Shown here: positions 57,087-64,000 of the stretch, one piece after another
Numbering within the stretch: position 1 is the first letter of the stretch
How the letters are laid out: the number at the start of each line of letters is the position of its first letter
From: Bugulina stolonifera
Lineage: Eukaryota; Bryozoa; Gymnolaemata; Cheilostomatida; Bugulidae
Direction of reading: 5' to 3'
Assembly (NCBI GenBank): GCA_935421135.1
Contig: OW285190.1
Location: 9,310,501-9,374,500 of the forward strand
Length of the DNA stretch: 64,000 nt
Program-made: the position numbers and the translations under genes
The notes under the pieces: model-generated
What the model was told of the DNA's origin: nothing
Seen by the model: the letters and a program-made list of their open reading frames with translations, nothing else
The model's database searches: none

Positions 57087-58660
57087 GCTAGTACTAACGA
57101 TTGTGTGTAGTGTTAAAACAGGCCTCATTGCTGTTTACTGTCTAGGCCTACAGCAATGTTTAACTTCTTGACTGAAGCAAAATTTAATTGGAACTAATGT
57201 TAATGCCATGAAGATAGATCCAGTTGATTGCAATGAGGATAATGATGTTTGAAAAGTGAGTACATGTAATTGTACATGTTTTTATCTGTAGCTGGAGTGG
57301 AGGTAAGCCAACCTTGCCTAAAGAGACCTCTCCTTTGGGTATTTATGGTGGTGTCACTCAAACTAGAACATGACAGCAGTTATTGCCAGCGTTCTTAGCA
57401 GAGAGAGAATCATCAAGTGGATGGAGAACCGTACAACTACATGTGACAGTGGGTATGTATACGTTGTCAACCTACCTCAATGTATTATACATTGTACATA
57501 TAGGCTAAATCACACCACATGTAGCCATCAGACTCATAGCTTACTGGATTTACATAGCTCTGTATGTACATGTATATGCATTGTGACAGTAGAGTAGGGC
57601 TACTTTTACTGGAATTAATGCAGTAGGCCTACGACTAGGAATCGGTGTGTAGTAGGTTATGTCATTACACAACGCTACCTTTAGTTGATGCTTCAATTGT
57701 ATTAGTTTGACTGGCTGGCAATTATTACACATAGGTGGTACCAAAACAGCTAACACTCTGCTCTTGTTGATATTATAGTACAGGACTGGCCTAAGTTTTG
57801 TTGAAGTGGGCCACATCTAAAATTTCCATATTTGTGGTGGACCACTTATTTTTGTTTCAATTGATGCTGTAACTTCAAAAGTGTATTGATGCTCTTAGCA
57901 GTGTATGTGCATGTGTCTGTTGGTGTACATGTAGATGTACTGTGTAGATGTAGCTCTAGGTAAGGTGTAGGTATACTTTTAGGTGTACATGTAGCTGTGG
58001 GTATACATGCAGGTGTAGCTGTAAGTGTGCGTGTATGTGCACGTAGCTGTAGGAGTGCATGTGCCTGTGTGTGCATGTAGCTGTAGGTGTATGTGACAGA
58101 TGATGTTCTGATTAGGCTACTAGTCATTATGGCCTCATAGGCCTAGTTGGTAGTTGTGCTAGGATGTGGGTTAATCAGTTGTATTGCATTGATTGTCAGA
58201 GTATGCTACTGTGATGAACTGTCTATATTACTAACCTAACTAGAGGTAGACTGGTATGTTAGTTAGTAGTTAAACTACAGTGTGGGTTGAACAGTTGTGA
58301 ATGATATTGGAATTCAAGCTTGAAGCAGAGTGACTGGCAGACTTTGTATGCAGTCTTGTGGGGGAATGTGGCTTAGCACCTAACAGTGACTTACTATAAG
58401 TTAGTTAAGATTTTGGCTCTACATGTACATGCCCATTCACAGGGTTAGAGTACTCCAGCTCACATAGTTTTGCTAGCTCACTCAGTGCTTACCATAGATA
58501 TAACGGAATGTTTATATTACATCTAACAGTACATTCATTGATGTACCATTATTAGATCTATAGTAATAATAATAATGCACTCGGCAAGTAGGCAGTCCAT
58601 CAGCTGGCTAGATGCCAACTGACTCTACAGGCAAGGAAGCAAGCTATTAATAGCCTATAG
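57087..58660 (+). repeat. Tandem duplicated segment, unit 2 (longer)
   Basis: Repeats unit 1, with its candidate last exon at 57292. It then continues through minisatellite-like sequence and a stretch homologous to 54600-54920, giving an ancestral unit of about 1.58 kb. Confidence 0.85.
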
Positions 58661-59600
58661 CTTAGTGCTAGTACAAACGATTGTGTGTAGTGTTAAAACA
58701 GACCTCATTGCTGTTTACTGTCTAGGCCTACAGCAATGTTTAACTTCTTGATTGAAGCAAAATTTAATTGAAACTAATGTTAATGCCATGAAGATAGTTT
58801 CAGTTGGACACAATGAGGATAACTATGTTTGAAAAGTGAGTACATGTATTGTGCATGTTTTTATCTGTAGCTGGAGTGGAGGTAAGCCAACCTTGCCTAA
58901 AGAGACCTCTCCTTTGGGTATTTATGGTGGTGCCAATCAAACTAGAACATGAATGCATTCACAGCAAGTTATTGCCAGCGTTATTAGCAGAGAGAGAACC
59001 ATCTGGTGGTTGGAGAACCGTACAACTACATGTGACAGTGGGTATGTATAGGTTGTCAACCTACCTCAATATAATTATTATACATTGTACATACATGTAT
59101 AGGCTAAATCACACCACATGTAGCCATAACACTCTTGACTTACTGGCTTTATATCAGCCTATAATTATGTACATGTATATACATTGTGACAGAGTAGAGT
59201 AGGGCTACTTGTACTGGGATCAAAGCAGTACAACTAGGAATCGGTGTGTAGTAGGTTATGTCATTACACAACGCTACCTTTAGTTGATGCTTCAATTGTA
59301 TTAGTTTGACTGGCTGGTAATTATTAGGTACAATTAATAGGTTGTACCAAAACAGCTAACACTCTGCTCTTGATGATATTATAGTACAGGGCTGGCCAAA
59401 GTTTATTCTAAGTGGGCCACCTCTAAAATTCTCATACTTTAGGTGGGCCATTCAATTAAATGTTGTAACCTAATAGTCATTTTCAAGCACATGAACATTA
59501 ATGCTCATGGAAGTGCATGTGCATGTGTGTATAGGTGTAGGCCTACATGTAGGTGTAGTATGGATGTACAGTAGGTGTACTTGTAGCTGTTGGCGAGTAG
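58661..59600 (+). repeat. Tandem duplicated segment, unit 3 (diverged)
   Basis: Homologous to units 1 and 2 with more changes. The candidate last exon starts at 58871; here VPIKLEHECIHSKLLPALLA stays open further. It ends in the same GGGCTGGCCAAAGT...GTGGGCCA sequence as 53885-53960. Confidence 0.8.
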
Positions 59601-59938
59601 TGTGTGGTTATTGTACTGTATTGTTAGATTACTTTAGTAATAACTGCTGCCAGGTTGAGATGTCTAAATTATTAAATGGGCTGTCAAGAGTGGGGCGATT
59701 TTTACTGGAATCAATGCAGTACAACTAGAAATCGTTGTGCAGTAGGTTATGTCATAGGTTATGTCATTACGTCAGTAGTTGATGCTTCAGTTGCATTAGT
59801 TTGACTGGCTGGTAAAAGTTTCAAGACACTGTGTAGAATACCACGCACAATAAATAACCTCAGAAGCTGTCTAACGATTTTGTACTTGGCCATACCTATA
59901 GCTACAGTTGTAACTGTGCGTTATTTGTTTACCTCTAG

Positions 59939-60009
59939 CTGGTGTAGAGCTGGATCTGGAAGTGCCACTACTTGAGGACTGTGGGATGATGCCAGTAAAT
60001 GCTGCATGA
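59939..60009 (+). CDS. Candidate last exon of the MS4A-like gene
   Basis: The acceptor TTTACCTCTAG precedes 71 nt that, with the single base left by the donor at 51402, reads SGVELDLEVPLLEDCGMMPV and four more codons to TGA. This is a short acidic cytoplasmic tail, reasonable for an MS4A protein. The duplicated units upstream carry diverged versions of the same exon start. The link is inferred from phase only. Confidence 0.45.
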
Positions 60010-61112
60010 TTGATGGGGATAGCCAGAGGACTGTTGTGACAGTTAGTAGAGGGAGCGCCATCAAGTGTGTGTAGATTTGAATCTTTGGTGAGTAAAGTAT
60101 AGAAATGGTCACACATATGTAGGCCTACATGCATCTACTTTGCAAGTATAGCAAATAGAATTATTTTTATCATGCGCAGTGAATAACCTTAAGATGTCCA
60201 ATAAATAACTTTGCACTTTGCTATAATATGTACACAATTTAAGCAGTTAATGTCGCTGTCTTCTGTTTGTTTTGATGCTTCTCCAGGTGATCTTGAACTT
60301 GGTGCATCTGGCTTAGAGTTATGGTGGTGTACACAGCATTGAGTAGCCTACTTACCAATGCAGCTCACAAAAGACCCGTCCACGAAAGATATGCACTACT
60401 TTCTCAGCCTGTATTCTGGAATTGAGGAATATGCAACGAAATAAGTTATGCTGTGCCCATCTCTCTGGCCAACCTCCTTACACAGTTGACATTACCAGTT
60501 TCTCTGCCCTTATACTTAGTTCGTGAATAAAATTCAAGTAGTTCATGTCGATACCAAATGTTTGATGCAGTAATCGTGTAAGCGTCCCATTTTTAGTTCT
60601 GATTCTGTTTTGATTTTTTAAGACTTCTGGAGAAGATTGTTTCTCAACTCACAGTACATTGTATACTTATATTGCACTAGTATGCTAGTAGGTAGATAGC
60701 TAAAATATAATATATCATGTATTATCTAGCAGCTACCCTTGCATTTTGTCTAGTTGAAGTCATTTTATGGTTTTATATCTGTTGTGTATTGTGAAAGAGT
60801 TTTCTAATCTGATCTACACAAAAAGTGTATACCAGGGTGTAAACTTGCTATGCAAAGAATTATCATTTGATGTGATGTTAGTGCTGCTTCAGTGTGAACT
60901 TACTCTTACTACTTATTTAAAAATGCTTCCATTAGCCTGGTGTTCCAGGCAGCCTGGATTATGGTGTATATTGTAAATCTGAGACAGATTGCATTGGATA
61001 TACATGTACATCTATCACTGATATACAAAAGATGTAGAATTTCGCACCCAAAAGCGTTGCGCTGCTGTCTGCTTATTTATAGTTTATAGTGGCAATGGGG
61101 AGGAATCCTTGT
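60010..61112. other. Unassigned stretch
   Basis: No exon with both splice signals and a recognisable product. It could be the 3' untranslated region and intergenic sequence of the MS4A-like gene. Confidence 0.3.
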
Positions 61113-61725
61113 GGCTACATTGTTGCGTTGTGTTATCTGCTTCACGTTATGTTATCAGCTGCACGCGTGGTAGCGTCACTGTTTGGAGTCATCTTCTCAA
61201 TATTGTGAATAGTTTTCTGTAATAGCTAGTTAATCAAGAAGAATTGTAAGCTCCACAGCAAACAACAGAAACTTCGAACTATAAAGAACCTTTCTGCCAA
61301 ATTACAAAGCTTTTGGTGAAAGCATTCTCTTGTTATCTGCTGAAGAAATTTTTGTCGAGGCTTGTTTCATCCGCCCTGCCGAAGCCATGCCCAGCGCGCA
61401 GTTGACAGGCTATCGGGCTACATTGTCGCGTTGTGTTATCTGCTTCACGTTATGTTGTCTGCTGCACGCATGGTAGCGTCACTGTTTGGAGTCATAGTCT
61501 CAATATTGTGAATAGTTTTTCTGTAATAGCTCGTTAATCAAGAAGAATTGTAAGCTCCACAGCAAACAACAGAAACTTCGAACTATAAAGAACCTTTCTG
61601 CCAAATTTCAAAGCTTTTGGCGAAAGCATTCTCTTGTTATCTGCTGAAGAAGTTTTTGTCGAGGCTTGCTCCATCCGCCCTGCCGAAGCCATGCCCAGCA
61701 CGCAGTTGACAGGCTATCGGGCTAT
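61113..61725 (+). repeat. Tandem duplication of a 303-bp unit
   Basis: 61113-61415 and 61416-61725 are close copies (GGCTACATTGTYGCGTTGTG ... TTGACAGGCTATCGGGCTA). It is GC-richer than its flanks. A frame in the second copy (AEEVFVEACSIRPAEAMPST) is open, but the first copy has changes and no splice logic is evident. Confidence 0.88.
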
Positions 61726-61973
61726 AGTGAACCAAGGGCTGATTAGGGACAACTTCAAAAATTGCGATTTCGGCCGTACCTTTGTTGCATTGAGTAGTTT
61801 AATTATGGCTTGGAGTAAGTTAATCAGCCCAGAACTCTAGACCAATTCGAGTTGCATTCACCTCTTAGGCCACCAAAAAGGGACAAATCAGGCAATAACT
61901 ACTGGATTTTAAAATAAATTGTTCCAAGAATATGGTATTGTGTAATTAATAAATTGTATTACATAACCTGCAG

Positions 61974-62889
61974 GGTCACTACAGAGTTACTGGTAGACAG
62001 CAATCAACAGCTCAAAGTATGCCTATGAATATTTACACTGCCTATCCGGTAGCTCAGTCTGGATGTAAGTTGTCTTCTCCTTCAGTGAATCACCAACACA
62101 ATTTTTCCAGGCAATACTGTAGGTTAGTGGTGAAGAATTGTTTTGTTATTTCCATCTACACAACTTACATGCTATATATGTGTATCACTATAAGTGAGCC
62201 CAAACCATGGGGTAAAACAGTAGTACTGTAGACATACAAGTACATGTACAAATATGTGTACAATGCACTTGTTGAGGCAGTACATTATAGATAAATAGTA
62301 ACAATAATACGGTAATCAGATTGTATTTGCCTTTAATCCAGACGGGAGTGAAGAGTGTTTTATTCATCAAAGTAATGCATCACAATTGTATGAAAATTGA
62401 TTATAATCATATATGTGTACATGTAGGTTAACTGTACATTATGCTAATTATGTCACTGTAGGTAGATTGTAGATTGGGAACACAGCGACCTAAATTATGA
62501 CTGAATTTTGGCTAAGAAATAACTGATTAATTATAACTTAAGGCAAGACGACTCCAATTGCCGCAAAGTAATGAATAATTTAATTATCGACTAGTTACAG
62601 GAACATTGTGTCTTCAAGCCTTGCAAGCTCTTACACAGTTAAATGTGACCTTGTAGTTTCAAAGGTTCAATAATGTAAGGAGGAGCACTATCATTGGATC
62701 TACATGTATCTCTAATCATATTTTACAGACACTGTTGGTGTGCATCAACGTATCATAGGTGGCCAAGCCGTACTGTTGCAGGGGGAACCTGACCACACGC
62801 TGTCACCAAGTGCCCCTGGTAGTGTAACCCAGTTACCATCAGACCATGTGACCAAGTATGCTACTCCATCACAAACTCTACCTGCATAA
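61974..62889 (+). CDS. C-terminal two exons of an unrecognised gene
   Basis: Exon 61974-62064 (acceptor AACCTGCAG, donor GTAAGT) and exon 62729-62889 (acceptor ATTTTACAG, stop TAA 62887-62889) join in phase (91 nt, then 161 nt). They give an 83-residue Gln/Ser/Pro-rich tail (GHYRVTGRQQSTAQSMPM ... YATPSQTLPA). Such a polar, tyrosine-containing tail would suit a membrane-protein cytoplasmic end. The donor AAG/GTAATA at about 51518 would join in phase, but that link is speculation. Confidence 0.6.
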
Positions 62890-63843
62890 TGCTGAGTAAG
62901 ACTATGCCAAGAAGAAGCGTTCTATAAACATAGAGGGGTACATGCTACACTGCAACTTAAATGTGCACTAGATAATCCGAAATCACTGGAAATTTCAAGT
63001 AATTTCACAGCAAAAATTAATATACACTCTAAGCAAGTGTTCATGTGGTATAGAAAAAGTAACTGGAAGGTAGGGTAGAGCGGAGACTTTACAGTGGGTT
63101 ACTATAAATTGCCGTTATTGCTTAATTATTTTGATTTACTGTCTTCTTTTTGTTTATTTATTTACACTGTCTCACCTTGACTTCAGAGAGTTAATAAAAC
63201 TGCAGTAAGACGTCCTATATTTTATTTATACTCAAAGAACTGGAATACACTGTATTATCATGCAATTAAATTCATCGCAATGTTTCTTATTTTGAGCAAC
63301 TACATGCAAAAACCTATTTTGAGGAACTCTGTTATCCATAGCAGTGATAATTTTGTAATGATGGTTGTCAACTGATTATGATGTAATAAGTGGTCCTCTA
63401 AAAGAGACACATTTACCAGTATTCAGCGATATTACCACTAATAGTTTATTTTCTAGTTGAATATAATATAAAATGGTGCACTTGATTAAACAAAATTCAA
63501 TGTAATGTGCTAGCTGAATCCCCTTCACCTACTTTTTACTCAACTGGCTAATATCTGCTAAAATCATGGCAAAAAATGTGTGTACAATGCTTGCAACAGA
63601 ATTGATATACATGTACATTCTAGCATAACATTCGTGTTATTTCCATTTGCTGAAAATGAATAATGATTTTATACGTAAATAAAGTAGATTTAAAAAACTG
63701 TTGCCATAATCTTGAAAGTCAAAATTCCAAATTCAAATGGGCTAATGTATAACATGGATTAAGCTATAGTTAGAACAGATTTTATAAGTTTTGTATTAGA
63801 GTTGGTATAAATGTGAAGAGCTGTCTGTATCACCATTGTGTGG
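62890..63843. other. Intergenic region between convergent gene ends
   Basis: It lies between a plus-strand stop at 62889 and a minus-strand stop at 63846, so it holds both 3' untranslated regions. TTAATAAAAC at about 63190 is a possible plus-strand polyadenylation signal. Confidence 0.5.
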
Positions 63844-63999
63844 TTAGTTCTCAGTTGTTTCTTTAGGAGGAAGATTCTCCAGTTCGGCTGCCAACTTCCG
63901 GTGCTTTTCTTGGTCTGTTTGCAGCTTCTTCTGTGTTTCAAACAGCTCAAACTCATTTCTGAGGTCACTATATAACGAATCTCTGATGCTATAGAGCCG
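63844..63999 (-). CDS. Coiled-coil protein, C-terminal exon (runs off right edge)
   Basis: The minus-strand frame has 51 codons plus TAA (63844-63846). It is charged and helical: DLRNEFELFETQKKLQTDQ, then KHRKLAAELENLPP. Heptad-like spacing of L/F/A suggests a coiled coil with a short polar tail. I do not recognise the gene, and the rest lies outside the window. Confidence 0.65.
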   Translation of the reverse strand, partial: RLYSIRDSLYSDLRNEFELFETQKKLQTDQEKHRKLAAELENLPPKETTEN

Positions 64000-64000
64000 T

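Overview
This is nuclear DNA of an animal, almost certainly a marine invertebrate. The A+T-rich sequence has spliced genes with GT-AG introns, dense transposable elements, and very many copies of the palindrome TACATGTA. A sponge is my first guess and a cnidarian is possible; nothing here fixes the phylum.

Host genes are fragmented. On the + strand a GBP/atlastin-like large GTPase has seven phase-consistent exons (2595-12500), and an orphan first exon of a paralogue lies at 26092-26280. An UNC93-like membrane protein (36796-42983) has two coding exons physically interrupted by transposons: a gag-only LTR element (37974-40336) and a hAT-type element (41539-42777). An MS4A/CD20-like four-helix membrane protein (48422-51402) carries a 1.4 kb hexanucleotide array in an intron and is followed by a tandem-duplicated set of possible alternative last exons (56388, 57292, 58871, 59939). 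A two-exon C-terminus (61974-62889, + strand) and a coiled-coil C-terminus at the right edge (63844-63999, - strand) belong to genes I do not recognise.

Transposons fill the rest. A young, apparently intact Ty3/Gypsy element (17295-23651, - strand; 1565-aa Gag-Pol; LTRs differing at one base) sits inside the 8-bp target duplication of a small hAT element (23658-23973). At least three, probably four, solo LTRs of its lineage lie at 514, 5978, 11582 and 40527. A 5'-truncated LINE (13252-15452) starts with a perfect 77-bp inverted duplication. A short-LTR element (29031-32064) lacks reverse transcriptase. RTE-type and Gypsy remnants lie at 43532-44236 and 45038-47894. hAT elements with clear 8-bp duplications lie at 8711-10906 and 54920-56145.

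The most unusual structure is a 9.3 kb block (27240-36558) bounded by 1.4-1.7 kb terminal inverted repeats that contain 93-bp tandem units. Besides the later short-LTR insertion, its centre holds a four-exon - strand reading frame (139 codons, all splice phases consistent) encoding a Cys/His-containing protein I cannot identify. It is the best candidate for an undescribed foldback-like transposon system.
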